A DNA stretch of 64,000 nt, from NCBI RefSeq assembly GCF_014596085.1, contig NZ_JACCJY010000002.1, forward strand, positions 62,001 to 126,000, read 5' to 3'. Position 1 is the first letter of the stretch, and each line of letters begins with the position of its first letter. Positions 28,496 through 37,857 of this stretch are shown piece after piece. A program made the translations under genes and the position numbers. The notes below the pieces were generated by a model. It did not search any database. It had not been told where the DNA came from and saw nothing but the letters and a program-made list of their open reading frames with translations. The stretch is from Azospirillum tabaci (GTDB lineage: Bacteria; Pseudomonadota; Alphaproteobacteria; Azospirillales; Azospirillaceae).

Positions 28496-30031
28496 ATGCT
28501 GACCCGGATTCGCACGCTGGCGGGGGCCGCCGCCCTTGCCGGCACCCTGCTTTTCCCTGCGACCCTGCTTTTCTCAGCACCTGCCGCCGCGCAGAACGGC
28601 ACGGTGACCTTCCTGCACTTCAACGACATTTACGAGATTTCCCCAGTGAAGGGGCGTGGCGGCTTCGCACCCCTGATGACGGTGCTGAAGGCGGAGCGGG
28701 AGCGCAGCGCCGGGGCGGTGACAACGGTCGGCGGCGATTTCCTCTCCCCGTCCCTGCTCTCCGGAACGACGCGGGGCGCGCAGATGCCCGACTTGTTCAA
28801 CGCCATGGGCGTGGACGTCGTCGGCTTCGGGAATCACGAGTTCGACTTCGGGACGGAGGTGCTGAAGGCCCGCATCGCCGAATCGAAATTCCCTTGGGTC
28901 GGCACCAACATCGCCGGGCCGGACGGCAAACCGCTTCCCGGTTCGGTCGCCACCTGGACGAAGACGGTCGGCGACATCAAGGTCGGATTCCTCGGCGTCC
29001 TGACCCCGGAAACCGCGCAGTTGTCCAGCGGCGGGGCGGAGGCGACCTTCACCAACGTGCAGGCGGCCGCAGCCCTGGCGGTGAAGGCGTTGCGCGACGA
29101 GGGAGCGAACGTCGTCGTCGCGCTGACCCACCAGACCATCGCGGAAGACCGCGATCTGACCGTCAAGGTGAAGGGCATCGACCTCCTTCTGGGCGGTCAC
29201 GACCATGATCCGATCAGCTTCTACGAGGGATCGACCCTGATCCTGAAAGCGGGAGCGGACGGCCATTATCTCGGTGTCATCGATCTGGCGGTCAGCACCA
29301 AACCCACCGACAAGGGGCCGGCGACCACCGTGGTCCCCGCCGGCTGGCGCTTCGTCACCACCGCCGGGGTGGCCCCGGACGCGGAGGTCGGGGCTCTGGT
29401 CAAGCGCTACACCGACCAGCTCGACGCCACCCTGGCCGGGGTGATCGGGCGGACGGAAACCGATCTGGACAGCCGCAAGGACGTCGTCCGCTCGCAGGAG
29501 ACGACGATGGGCAACCTGATCGCCGACGCGCTGCGCGACGGGCTGAAGGCCGACATCACCATCACCAACGGCGGCGGCATCCGCGCCGACACGCTGCACC
29601 CGGCGGGCAGTTCACTGACCCGCAAGGACATCTTCGCGGAGATGCCCTTCGGCAACGTCGCCGTGCTGACGCTGCTGTCCGGTGCCGACGTGCTGGCCGC
29701 GCTGGAGCATGGCGTGTCGAAGGTGGAGGACAAGGCCGGGCGCTTCCCGCAGGTGTCGGGCCTGACCTTCACCTATGACCCGAAGCTGCCGTCCGGCACC
29801 CGCGTGACCGGCGTGACGGTGGGCGGCCAGCCGCTCGACCCCGCCAAGACCTACCGCGTGGCGACCAACGACTACATGCTGAAGGGCGGCGACGGCTACA
29901 CCGCGCTGACCCGCGGACGGACGGTGGTGGATGCCTCCGGCGCCGTGCTGATGGCGACGATGGTCATGGACTATGTGGAGGCCAAGAAGACCGTGGCCCC
30001 GAAGGTGGAAGGCCGCATCGTCGCCAAGTGA
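28496..30031 (+). CDS. 5'-nucleotidase / bifunctional metallophosphatase, exported
   Basis: A 511-residue UshA-type enzyme that removes phosphate from nucleotides in the periplasm. It has a signal peptide (about 1-33, ending APAAAQ), the calcineurin-like metal-binding domain with FLHFNDIYE, VGGDFLSPS, VGFGNHEFDFG and GGHDHDPIS, and a C-terminal 5_nucleotid_C domain with TITNGGGIRAD and TNDYMLKGGDGYTAL (substrate-stacking region). Start at 28496 with GGGAG upstream. Likely a phosphate or nucleoside scavenger. Confidence 0.93.
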   Translation: MLTRIRTLAGAAALAGTLLFPATLLFSAPAAAQNGTVTFLHFNDIYEISPVKGRGGFAPLMTVLKAERERSAGAVTTVGGDFLSPSLLSGTTRGAQMPDLFNAMGVDVVGFGNHEFDFGTEVLKARIAESKFPWVGTNIAGPDGKPLPGSVATWTKTVGDIKVGFLGVLTPETAQLSSGGAEATFTNVQAAAALAVKALRDEGANVVVALTHQTIAEDRDLTVKVKGIDLLLGGHDHDPISFYEGSTLILKAGADGHYLGVIDLAVSTKPTDKGPATTVVPAGWRFVTTAGVAPDAEVGALVKRYTDQLDATLAGVIGRTETDLDSRKDVVRSQETTMGNLIADALRDGLKADITITNGGGIRADTLHPAGSSLTRKDIFAEMPFGNVAVLTLLSGADVLAALEHGVSKVEDKAGRFPQVSGLTFTYDPKLPSGTRVTGVTVGGQPLDPAKTYRVATNDYMLKGGDGYTALTRGRTVVDASGAVLMATMVMDYVEAKKTVAPKVEGRIVAK

Positions 30032-30040
30032 CCTTTGCGC

Positions 30041-30077
30041 AAAAAAGAACGCCCCTGGACCGGGTGGTCCGGGGGCG
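30041..30077 (-). terminator. rho-independent terminator after phasin gene
   Basis: CGCCCCTGGACC (30050-30061) pairs with GGTCCGGGGGCG (30066-30077). On the minus strand the stem is followed by TTCTTTTTT (complement of 30041-30049). It ends the phasin transcript and may also block read-through from the convergent nucleotidase gene. Confidence 0.88.
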
Positions 30078-30106
30078 CAAGGCCAGGATGGATCGTTGGT
30101 GAAGCG

Positions 30107-30661
30107 TCAGGCGCTGCGGCGAACTTGGCGCGCGGCCCCTTCGGCCCGCGCGTTCAGCCGCCGCACCGCGTCGTTCGCGGTCTTCGCCGACAGCTCCGAC
30201 ACCTTGACGCTGCGGTTCAGCAGAAGTTCCATCTCGTCTTTGACCATGCTGCTCTGCGCGGCGTAGAGGTCCTGGACGGACCGGCTGCGCATCATCGCGT
30301 TGATGCCTTCCGCGTTGCGGGCCATGGCCTCCTGGGCAAAGCCCATCCATTCGCGCATGATGGACTGCATGCCGTCCATCAGCACGGACCCGCACTGCGT
30401 CATGACGTCCATGTTCTCGCGGGCTTGCTGGGCGACCTCGCCCTGCGCCTCCGCGGACAGGCCCATCATGCGCTTGAGCTGATCGGAGGTCTGGTTGGCG
30501 ACTTGGGTCGCCTTCCCCATAACATCGCTGGCCGTGTCGGCGCCGCGCTGGGTCGCCTCCGCGGCGGTTTCCGCCATGCGGCGGGTGGTGTCCTCGGCAA
30601 CATTCCGGCCCTTGGCGGCGGTGTCGCGCGCGATGGTCTGCGCGTCCTTCTCTGAAGCCAT
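30107..30661 (-). CDS. phasin family protein
   Basis: A 184-residue helical, amphipathic, alanine-rich protein of the phasin_2 type. Phasins coat polyhydroxybutyrate granules. The N-terminal third is charged and repetitive (DTAAKGRNVAEDTTRRMAET), followed by the conserved LYAAQSSMVKDEMELLLNRSVKVSELSAKTANDAV. The start at 30661 has AGGAG 8 nt upstream; the longer open frame back to 30757 reads through the promoter region. A PhaR-like palindrome lies at 30732-30749. Confidence 0.88.
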   Translation of the reverse strand: MASEKDAQTIARDTAAKGRNVAEDTTRRMAETAAEATQRGADTASDVMGKATQVANQTSDQLKRMMGLSAEAQGEVAQQARENMDVMTQCGSVLMDGMQSIMREWMGFAQEAMARNAEGINAMMRSRSVQDLYAAQSSMVKDEMELLLNRSVKVSELSAKTANDAVRRLNARAEGAARQVRRSA

Positions 30662-31027
30662 CTGCCTTGCTCCTGGTTTCGTTCCGTCCGAATTGGACGC
30701 TCCCCCCAATTCTTCTTGTATGTCGCGGATTTTGTGCAGTGCGACACAAGCAACCATATATCATGGTGGCAAAGAGTCGTTCCACAACTCTAAAAACTAA
30801 CCTTGCCTACTTTTTTGCGGATATGTGGAAATCTTCTTTCATGATTTACCGCAAAGAATTTTGTATCAAATTCCATGAACTGTTTTAATCGATCGAAAGA
30901 AATCCGCTCGATAGCGCCGCAAGAGAGATGCAGACAGGCCGAACACTCCCCAATTCTGAGGTAAGCGACGATAAGCCGGTGCGCTGCTCGTCCTGGTCCG
31001 GCACCGGCCCACCTGCGGAGAATGCCC
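30662..31027. other. 366-bp AT-richer divergent intergenic region
   Basis: No gene is seen. Base composition is clearly richer in A/T than the flanks, especially 30755-30900, as expected for two divergent promoters (phasin on minus, ald on plus). Apart from the palindrome at 30732-30749 I find no site I can name. Confidence 0.5.
30732..30749. promoter_or_regulatory. possible PhaR-type operator of the phasin gene
   Basis: TTGTG-CAGTGCGA-CACAA is an inverted repeat rich in TGC/GCA words about 75 bp upstream of the phasin start codon. PhaR repressors of PHB metabolism bind TGC-rich palindromes near phasin genes. The match is by eye and the exact consensus for this genus is not known to me. Confidence 0.35.
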
Positions 31028-32146
31028 ATGCTCATCGGCGTGCCGACGGAAATCAAAAACCATGAATACCGCGTCGGGCTGACCCCGGCCTCGGTCCGTG
31101 AACTGGCTCATCACGGACACACCGTGCTGGTGCAGAGCGGTGCCGGAGCCGCGATTGGGCTGGATGACGATCAATACGAGGCCGCCGGGGCGGAGATCGC
31201 GCCAGACGCCGCGACCGTCTTCGCCCGTTCGGAAACGATCGTGAAGGTGAAGGAGCCCCAACCGCAGGAATGCGCGATGCTGCGCCCGGGGCAGATCCTG
31301 TTCACCTATCTGCACCTCGCCCCCGATCCGAAGCAGACCGGGCTTCTTCTGAACTCCGGCGCGGTCGCCATCGCCTACGAGACGGTGACGGATTCCCGCG
31401 GCGGCCTGCCGCTCCTGGCGCCGATGAGCGAGGTGGCGGGCCGCATGTCGGTTCAGGCCGGCGCCCATTGCCTGGAGAAGGCCCAGGGCGGGCGCGGCGT
31501 CCTGCTCGGCGGCGTGCCCGGCGTCCCGGCGGCCAAGGTGGTGGTGCTGGGCGGCGGCGTGGTCGGCACCAACGCCGCCCGTATGGCCATGGGGCTGGAG
31601 GCGAAGGTTGTCGTCATCGACAAATCCTTGCCCCGCCTGAAGGAGTTGGATCTGCAATTCGGTGCCAAGCTCCAGACGCTCTATTCGACGGTCGACACCA
31701 TCGAGGAGCATGTGCTCGACGCCGACCTTGTCATCGGCGCGGTTCTGGTGCCGGGTGCGGAAGCGCCGAAGCTGGTGACCAAAGCGATGGTGGAGCGGAT
31801 GCGGCGGGGCGCCGTGGTGGTGGACGTCGCCATCGACCAGGGTGGCTGCTTCGAAACCTCGCACCCCACCACCCACGCCGAGCCGACCTATCTGGTGGAT
31901 GGGGTGGTGCATTACTGCGTCGCCAATATGCCGGGTGCGGTCGCGCGAACCTCGACCTTCGCGCTGAACAACGCCACCCTGCCCTTCACGTTGGCCCTGG
32001 CCGACCAAGGCTACCGCGCGGCCCTTGCGCGCGACCCGCATCTGCGGGCCGGACTGAACATCCACGCCGGCGCCGTCACGTGCAAGGCGGTGGCCGACGC
32101 CCAAGGGCTGGATTATCAGCCGGCGGAGGAGGCGCTGCGGCTTTGA
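31028..32146 (+). CDS. ald: alanine dehydrogenase
   Basis: NAD-dependent reversible deamination of L-alanine to pyruvate and ammonia; 372 residues, the usual length. Seen: [20 protein letters not shown], catalytic lysine in IVKVKEPQ (about 75), catalytic histidine in YLHLAPD (about 96), and the NAD-binding [26 protein letters not shown]. The start at 31028 is preferred over ATG at 31022 because GGAG is 7 nt upstream. It is a single gene. Confidence 0.96.
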   Translation: MLIGVPTEIKNHEYRVGLTPASVRELAHHGHTVLVQSGAGAAIGLDDDQYEAAGAEIAPDAATVFARSETIVKVKEPQPQECAMLRPGQILFTYLHLAPDPKQTGLLLNSGAVAIAYETVTDSRGGLPLLAPMSEVAGRMSVQAGAHCLEKAQGGRGVLLGGVPGVPAAKVVVLGGGVVGTNAARMAMGLEAKVVVIDKSLPRLKELDLQFGAKLQTLYSTVDTIEEHVLDADLVIGAVLVPGAEAPKLVTKAMVERMRRGAVVVDVAIDQGGCFETSHPTTHAEPTYLVDGVVHYCVANMPGAVARTSTFALNNATLPFTLALADQGYRAALARDPHLRAGLNIHAGAVTCKAVADAQGLDYQPAEEALRL

Positions 32147-32201
32147 CTTCCGTTCCCGGAGGGAGGGGGCGACCGCGCTCACCCCCTCCGAATGCGGGGA
32201 C

Positions 32202-32879
32202 TCAGGCCGACCGGAGCCGCGAGAATCGGAAATCGCAGTGGCTGGCGCCGCCGGCCAGGGTTTGCGTTCTTTCCAGATGGATGCCGCGTGTTGCGTAGGC
32301 GTCGAAATCGAGACCGCAGATGTTCGGCAGAATGTCCTTGTCGCCATGGCGGGCCGCGAATTTGCAGAAACCGCAGGCTTTGTAGTTGATGCCGAATTCA
32401 AAATCGTCCCCTGGACCCGGCTCGACGAAGTCGTAGACGAAATCCTCGGGAAACTGCTCCTGACGGCTTTTCTCCGCCTGCTCGCGCAGAAACGCCTGAT
32501 TCTCCGGCGACAGGAAGTGTTGCCCCGAGGCGAGGCGTTCCGCTTCGGGCACGGCGAGCAATTGGGCCTTGTAGGTTTCCCGCTCGATATCGCCGATTAC
32601 GGACAGCGACACGCCGTGTCGCCGGAGCACCCGGCTGATGGCCATGAAGCCCAGGAGACGCATGAAGAAATCGCTCATGCGACTGTCCGTGCCTCCGACA
32701 TAGGGCATCTGGGTGAGCACGATGCCGAACTCGTCCATCACCTCCCGTTTGATTCCATCAATGCTGGATGGCTGAACGTGCTCGCCCAACATCGCTTCGG
32801 CAAGATCGAGGCGATGGCGCATGGCGGCCTCCATCGCGCTGCGATGATTCTCGTAAAATGGATGGACCGTCTCGACCAT
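32202..32879 (-). CDS. L-2-amino-thiazoline-4-carboxylic acid hydrolase family protein
   Basis: A 225-residue protein recognised as the ATC hydrolase family (PF14196) from its C-terminal half: NYKACGFCKFAARHGDKDILPNICGLDFD, GIHLERTQTLAGGASHCDFRF. The known enzyme opens 2-amino-thiazoline-4-carboxylate on the way to L-cysteine in pseudomonads; many family members are untested, and the conserved cysteines may bind metal. The start has GGGAG 7 nt upstream. It follows livM by 39 nt on the same strand, as the last gene of a liv-type operon, which hints that the transporter brings in its substrate. Confidence 0.82.
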   Translation of the reverse strand: MVETVHPFYENHRSAMEAAMRHRLDLAEAMLGEHVQPSSIDGIKREVMDEFGIVLTQMPYVGGTDSRMSDFFMRLLGFMAISRVLRRHGVSLSVIGDIERETYKAQLLAVPEAERLASGQHFLSPENQAFLREQAEKSRQEQFPEDFVYDFVEPGPGDDFEFGINYKACGFCKFAARHGDKDILPNICGLDFDAYATRGIHLERTQTLAGGASHCDFRFSRLRSA

Positions 32880-32918
32880 TCGGTGCTCCCAAATAAATAA
32901 TTCCGATCCTTTCCTGGC

Positions 32919-33902
32919 TCACGAACGCTTGCCGCCGAAGCGCGCGGCGATCTCACCGACGATGCCGCGGCGGAACAGCAGCACGCAGGCGACGAAGATC
33001 ACACCGATCACCACCGGCACCGGCAGGTTGCTCGCCGCCAGATAATTCTCCAGCGTCACCACCAGCGCCGCCCCGACCACCGGTCCGAACAGCGTCCCGA
33101 TGCCGCCGAGCAGAGTCATCAGCACCACCGCGCCGGACATCTGCCACTGCACGTCGGTCAAGGTGGCAAGCTGGAAGACGATGGCCTTTGTGCCTCCGGC
33201 CAGACCGGCCAGGGTGGCGGACAGGACGAAAGCCATCAGCTTGTAATGGTCGGTGCGGTAGCCGAGCGAGATCGCGCGCGGCTCGTTCTCGCGGATCGCC
33301 TTCAGGACCTGGCCGAAGGGCGAATGCACGGTGCGCCAGATCACCACGAAGCCGAACAGGAACACCGCCAGCACGAAGTAGTACATGGACAGCGAGTTGC
33401 TCAGGTCGATCACGCCGAACAGATGTCCGCGCGGCACGGCCTGGATGCCGTCCTCGCCGCCCGTGAACTTGAGCTGGAGGGCCATGAAGAAGACCATCTG
33501 CGACAGCGCCAGCGTGATCATGGCGAAATAGATGCCCTGCCTTCGGATGGCCAGCGCACCGAAAGCCAACCCGAGCGTCGCGGAAAAGGCGGTGCCTAGC
33601 AGGATGCCGAGTTCCGGTGGCAAGCCCCAGACCTTCACCGTGTGGGCGGTGATGTAGGCGGCCCCGCCGAAGAAGGCGGCGTGACCGAAGCTCAGCAAGC
33701 CAGCGAAACCGATCAGAAGGTTGAAGGCGCAGGCGAACAGCGCAAAGCACAGCACCTTCATCACGAAGACGGGGTACAGCACGTAGGGCGCGGCGATCAG
33801 GACCAGAAGCAGCGCGGCGAAGGCCAGAAGGTCCGGCGTCGCCGGTCTTCCTGTGGCGGGGGCCGCGGTTTCGCGGCGGACGGCGTGGATCTCGGTCGCC
33901 AT
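32919..33902 (-). CDS. livM: branched-chain amino-acid-type ABC transporter permease LivM
   Basis: A 327-residue HAAT-family permease with about ten hydrophobic segments (FAALLLVLIAAPYVLYPVF onward). Family landmarks are FAGLLSFGHAAFFGGAAY, the cytoplasmic loop REQEPRA-type IRENEPRAISLGYRTDHYKL, and GGIGTLFGPVVGAALV. It pairs with LivH from the upstream gene (3 bp apart) to form the membrane channel. Confidence 0.93.
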   Translation of the reverse strand: MATEIHAVRRETAAPATGRPATPDLLAFAALLLVLIAAPYVLYPVFVMKVLCFALFACAFNLLIGFAGLLSFGHAAFFGGAAYITAHTVKVWGLPPELGILLGTAFSATLGLAFGALAIRRQGIYFAMITLALSQMVFFMALQLKFTGGEDGIQAVPRGHLFGVIDLSNSLSMYYFVLAVFLFGFVVIWRTVHSPFGQVLKAIRENEPRAISLGYRTDHYKLMAFVLSATLAGLAGGTKAIVFQLATLTDVQWQMSGAVVLMTLLGGIGTLFGPVVGAALVVTLENYLAASNLPVPVVIGVIFVACVLLFRRGIVGEIAARFGGKRS

Positions 33903-33905
33903 GGG

Positions 33906-34793
33906 TCACCTCTCCCGCCCGAACAGGCCGGCGGGCTTGATCAGCAGCACCACGGCCATGATGACGAAGACGACGATGTTGGACGCCTCCGGATAGAACA
34001 CCTTCGTCAAGCCTTCCAACAGGCCCAATCCGTATCCGGTCAGCACCGCCCCCAGAATCGACCCCATGCCGCCGATGACCACCACGGCGAAGACGACGAT
34101 GATCAGGTTGGAGCCCATCAGCGGCGACACCTGATAGATCGGCGCCGCCAGCACGCCGGCCAGTCCGGCCAGCGCCACACCGAACCCGTAGGTCGCCGTG
34201 ATCATCAACGGCACATTGATGCCGAAGGCCTGGACCAGCACCGGATTCTCGGTCGCGGCGCGCAGATAAGCGCCGAGCTTCGTCCGCTCAATGGCGTACC
34301 AAGTGGCGAGACAGACGACCAGCGAGGCGACGACGACCCAGCCGCGGTAGTTGGGCAGGAACATGAAGCCCAGATTCTGGCCGCCGCGCAGCAGGTCGGG
34401 AATGGGATAAGGCTGGCCCGACACGCCGTAGAAATGCCGGAAGACCCCCTCCACGATCAGCGCAAGGCCGAAAGTCAGCAGCAGCCCGTAAAGATGGTCC
34501 AGCTTGTAGAGCCGGCTGAGCAGCGTCTTCTCCAGCAGCACGCCGAAGGCGCCGACGACCAGCGGCGCCAGCAGCAGCGCCCACCAGTAGCCGATCCCCG
34601 CCATGGTCAACAGCAGCCACGCCACGAAGGCCCCCAGCATGTAGAGCGCGCCGTGGGCGAAGTTGATGACGTTCAGCATGCCGAAGATGACCGCCAGCCC
34701 GAGGCTGAGCAGCGCGTAAAAGGACCCGTTGATCAGCCCCAGCAGAAGCTGCCCGAACAGCGCCTGGGGCGGGATGCCGAAGATGGTGGACAT
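33906..34793 (-). CDS. livH: branched-chain amino-acid-type ABC transporter permease LivH
   Basis: A 295-residue HAAT permease: LLLGLINGSFYALLSLGLAVIFGMLNVINFAHGALYML at the N-terminus is the classical LivH signature, and GINVPLMITATYGFGVALAGLAGVLAAPI contains the ATPase-contact loop. The start at 34793 (MSTIFGIPPQ) is chosen for GGAGG 9 nt upstream; the open frame extends to 34853 without a site. It lies between the binding protein and livM. Confidence 0.93.
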   Translation of the reverse strand: MSTIFGIPPQALFGQLLLGLINGSFYALLSLGLAVIFGMLNVINFAHGALYMLGAFVAWLLLTMAGIGYWWALLLAPLVVGAFGVLLEKTLLSRLYKLDHLYGLLLTFGLALIVEGVFRHFYGVSGQPYPIPDLLRGGQNLGFMFLPNYRGWVVVASLVVCLATWYAIERTKLGAYLRAATENPVLVQAFGINVPLMITATYGFGVALAGLAGVLAAPIYQVSPLMGSNLIIVVFAVVVIGGMGSILGAVLTGYGLGLLEGLTKVFYPEASNIVVFVIMAVVLLIKPAGLFGRER

Positions 34794-34887
34794 GGTGATT
34801 CGCCTCCGGCCGTTCCACGCGGCGGGTGATCGCCCCGGCTCCCGTCCCCGCACGCGGCGGCGGACGGAACGCCGGGGCGGGCGGGGA

Positions 34888-36102
34888 TCAGCCCGGCAGC
34901 TTGCAGCCGCTTTCCGCCAGGGTGGCGAAGGCCTCGTCGCCGGGGATGGTGCGGATGATCTCGTAATAGTCCCAGGGTCCCTTGGACTCGCTGGGCTTCT
35001 TCACGCGGGCCAGATACATGTCGTGGACCATGCGCCCGTTCGGCAGGATCTTGCCGTTCTTGGCGAACATGTCGTTGACCGACATCTCCTTCATCTTGGC
35101 GGAGACGGTCGCCCCATCGTCGGTCCCCGCCGCCTCGATGGCCTTCAGGTAGTGCTTCACCGAGGAGTAGCTGCCCGCCTGCACCATCGTCGGCATCTTG
35201 CCGGTCTTCGCCTTGTACTTCTCCGACCAGGCGCGCTTCTCGTCGTCCATGTCCCAATAGAAGCCGGTGGTCAGGACGAGGTCCTGGGCAACCTGGAGCC
35301 CCAGCGCGTGCACGTCCGACAGGAAGATCAGCAGCCCGGCCAGCTTCTGCTGCCCGCTCTGCGTCAGGCCGAACTCCGACGCCTGCTTGATCGAGGTGAT
35401 GGTGTCGCCACCGGCGTTGGCGAGGCCGATCACCTGCGCGCCCGACGACTGCGCCTGCAGCAGGAAGGAGGAGAAGTCCGCCGTGTTCAGCGGCGCGCGG
35501 ACCGCCCCCACGACCGCGCCGCCGGCCTTCTTCACCTGCGCCGCCGTGTCGGTTTCGAGCTGGTGGCCGAAGGCGTAGTCGGCGGTCAGGAAGAACCAGC
35601 TCTTGCCGCCTTCCTTCACAATGGCCTGGCCGGTGCCGACGGCCAGCGCGCGGGTGTCGTAGGCCCAGTGGAAGCCGGTGGGAGAGCAGGCGTCACCGGT
35701 CAGCCGTGAGGTCGCCGGCCCCTGCATCAGAAAGATCTTCTTCTTCTCGCGCGTCACCTCCTGCACCGCCAGAGCGACGCCGGAGTTCGGCACGTCCACG
35801 ATGACGTCCACCCCGTCGCGGTCGATCCACTCGCGGGAGAGGTTGGAGCCGATGTCCGGCTTGTTCTGGTGGTCCGCCGCGACGACCTCGATGGACTTGC
35901 CCAGAATCTTCCCGCCCACCTCCTCGACCGCCATGCGGACGGCGACCACCGAGCCTTCGCCGCCGAGGTCGGCGTAGAGGCCGGAGCGATCGTTGAGGAC
36001 GCCGATCTTCACGACGTCGCCCGAGACCTTGCCCTGCTGGGCCTGCGCGGAACCGACGGCCAGCGCGGCAAGCGCCGCTCCAGCAAGCAGACGTGCAATC
36101 AT
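34888..36102 (-). CDS. HAAT-family periplasmic substrate-binding protein (LivK-like)
   Basis: A 404-residue leucine-binding-protein-fold solute receptor with a signal peptide (MIARLLAGAALAALAVGSAQAQ). After it come VVKIGVLNDRSGLYADLGGEGSVVAVRMAVEEVGG and VEVVAADHQNKPDIG, the two-lobe Peripla_BP_6 start. ATG at 36102 is preferred to 36108 because GGGAGG is correctly spaced only for the former. Family members bind branched-chain amino acids, amides or urea; the neighbouring hydrolase suggests something less ordinary here. Confidence 0.92.
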   Translation of the reverse strand: MIARLLAGAALAALAVGSAQAQQGKVSGDVVKIGVLNDRSGLYADLGGEGSVVAVRMAVEEVGGKILGKSIEVVAADHQNKPDIGSNLSREWIDRDGVDVIVDVPNSGVALAVQEVTREKKKIFLMQGPATSRLTGDACSPTGFHWAYDTRALAVGTGQAIVKEGGKSWFFLTADYAFGHQLETDTAAQVKKAGGAVVGAVRAPLNTADFSSFLLQAQSSGAQVIGLANAGGDTITSIKQASEFGLTQSGQQKLAGLLIFLSDVHALGLQVAQDLVLTTGFYWDMDDEKRAWSEKYKAKTGKMPTMVQAGSYSSVKHYLKAIEAAGTDDGATVSAKMKEMSVNDMFAKNGKILPNGRMVHDMYLARVKKPSESKGPWDYYEIIRTIPGDEAFATLAESGCKLPG

Positions 36103-36146
36103 TCCCATTCCTCCCGGTTCGAATTCGAGCGTTTCTGCTTGTTGAT

Positions 36147-36869
36147 TCAGACACCCAGATAGGTGTGCAGCTTCTCCATGTTGGCGGCGAGCTGGTTGTT
36201 CGGGATCATGTCCACCACGTGACCTTCCTCCATCATGTAATGGCGGTCGGCGATGGTGGCGGCGAAGCGGAAGTTCTGCTCCACCAGCAGGATGGTGAAG
36301 CCGCGCTGCTTCAGCTTGCGAACGGCCACCCCGATCTGTTCGATGATCACCGGCGCCAACCCTTCCGTCGGCTCGTCAAGAAGGATCATCGACGCACCGG
36401 TGCGCAGGATGCGCGCAATGGCCAGCATCTGCTGCTCGCCCCCCGACAGGCGCGTGCCCTGGGTCGAGCCCCGGCCCTGGAGGTTGGGGAACAGCTCGTA
36501 AATCTGCTGGACCGTCATGCCGCCCTCCTTGACGACGGGCGGCAGGGTCAGGTTTTCGTCGACGTTGAGCGAGGCGAAAATCCCGCGCTCCTCCGGCACG
36601 TAGCCGATGCCGAGGCGCGGGATGTTGTGCTGCGCCATGCCGATCAGTTCCCGCCCCTGGAAGCGGATGGAACCGGTGCGCTTGCCGACGATGCCCATGA
36701 TCGAGCGCATGGTGGTCGTTTTGCCGGCGCCGTTGCGGCCCAGCAGCGTCACCACCTCGCCCTGGCGGACCTCCAGGTTCACGCCGTGCAGGACGTGGCT
36801 TTCGCCGTAGAAGGCCTGAAGATCGGAGACCTCCAGCATCGCGGTCTTCACCGTTGCGCCATCAGGCAT
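36147..36869 (-). CDS. livF: HAAT-family ABC transporter ATP-binding protein LivF
   Basis: A 240-residue ATPase: Walker A GRNGAGKTT (about 43-51), Q-loop region VPEERGIF, signature LSGGEQQ, Walker B MILLDEPTEGLAP and switch histidine replaced by the LivF-typical VEQN. The start overlaps the end of livG by 8 nt, so translation is coupled. It powers the transporter with LivG. Confidence 0.94.
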   Translation of the reverse strand: MPDGATVKTAMLEVSDLQAFYGESHVLHGVNLEVRQGEVVTLLGRNGAGKTTTMRSIMGIVGKRTGSIRFQGRELIGMAQHNIPRLGIGYVPEERGIFASLNVDENLTLPPVVKEGGMTVQQIYELFPNLQGRGSTQGTRLSGGEQQMLAIARILRTGASMILLDEPTEGLAPVIIEQIGVAVRKLKQRGFTILLVEQNFRFAATIADRHYMMEEGHVVDMIPNNQLAANMEKLHTYLGV

Positions 36870-37617
36870 GACCGCTCCCCATGTAGGCTTCCCGGACCTT
36901 CGGATGGCGCGACACCTCGGCGTAAGCGCCTTCGGCCAGGACCTCCCCGCGGGCCAGGACGGTGATCCAGTCCGACAGGTTGGAGACCACGGACAGGTTG
37001 TGCTCCACCATCAGGATCGTGCGGTTGGCCGAGACGCGCTTGATCAGCGCGGCGATGCGGTCGATGTCCTCGTGTCCCATGCCGGCCATCGGCTCGTCCA
37101 ACAGCAGCATTTCCGGCTCCAGGGCCAACGTCGTGGCGATCTCCAGCGCGCGCTTGCGGCCATAGGGAAGTTCCGCCGCCGGACGCTGGGCGTAGCCGGC
37201 CAGCCCGACATCCTCCAGCAACTCCATCGCGCGCCCGTTCAGCCTGTCGAGCACCGATTCCGATTTCCAGAACTGGAAGGAGTTGCCGAGCGGCCGTTGC
37301 AGGCCGACCCGCACATTCTCCAGAACCGACAGATGCGGGAACACCGCCGAGATCTGGAAGGAGCGGATGATTCCCAGGCGCGCCACATCCGCCGGCTTCA
37401 CCGCGGTGATGTCGCGCCCGTTGAACAGGATGTGCCCGTTGCTGGGCTGAAGAAACTTGGTGAGCAGATTGAAAACGGTCGTTTTTCCGGCCCCGTTGGG
37501 ACCGATCAGCGCGTGGATGGACCCCCGTTTGACCCGCAGGCTGACGTCGCGGACAGCGACGAAGCCCCGGAATTCCTTGGTCAGCCCGCGCGTCTCCAGA
37601 ATGACGTCACTTGCCAT
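36862..37617 (-). CDS. livG: HAAT-family ABC transporter ATP-binding protein LivG
   Basis: A 251-residue ATPase with Walker A GPNGAGKTT (about 39-47), LivG-specific GIIRSFQ and ENVRVGLQ, signature LPYGRKRALEIA, Walker B MLLLDEPMAGMGHEDID and VEHNLSVV. It is the first gene of the operon, so the promoter should lie in 37618-37760. The ribosome binding site GGAGG is unusually close to the ATG (2 nt). Confidence 0.94.
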   Translation of the reverse strand: MASDVILETRGLTKEFRGFVAVRDVSLRVKRGSIHALIGPNGAGKTTVFNLLTKFLQPSNGHILFNGRDITAVKPADVARLGIIRSFQISAVFPHLSVLENVRVGLQRPLGNSFQFWKSESVLDRLNGRAMELLEDVGLAGYAQRPAAELPYGRKRALEIATTLALEPEMLLLDEPMAGMGHEDIDRIAALIKRVSANRTILMVEHNLSVVSNLSDWITVLARGEVLAEGAYAEVSRHPKVREAYMGSGHA

Positions 37618-37821
37618 ATCCTCCCCATTCCCTGTTTTTCAGCGGCGCTTGCGCGAGACCGCCCGTTGTTTGGTTCAGGCTATCAGCAATCGGTCACACG
37701 TACAGCTTACGGAAAGAACTTAATCCCGTCCATCCGGAAGCAGCGATGGCATGACAAAGCGTGGCCGGACGGCGAGTCCGGCAGCAAAAAGGGGGCTGTG
37801 GGAGGCCGGAACGCGGGCATG

Positions 37822-37845
37822 AAAAAAGCGGCCACGCAGGGCCGC
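37822..37845 (-). terminator. rho-independent terminator of the MarR-type regulator gene
   Basis: GCGGCC/GGCCGC stem (37828-37833 with 37840-37845, 6-nt loop) followed on the minus strand by six T residues (complement of 37822-37827). It lies 107 nt after the regulator stop codon. Confidence 0.75.
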
Positions 37846-37857
37846 ACACCGACTCGC

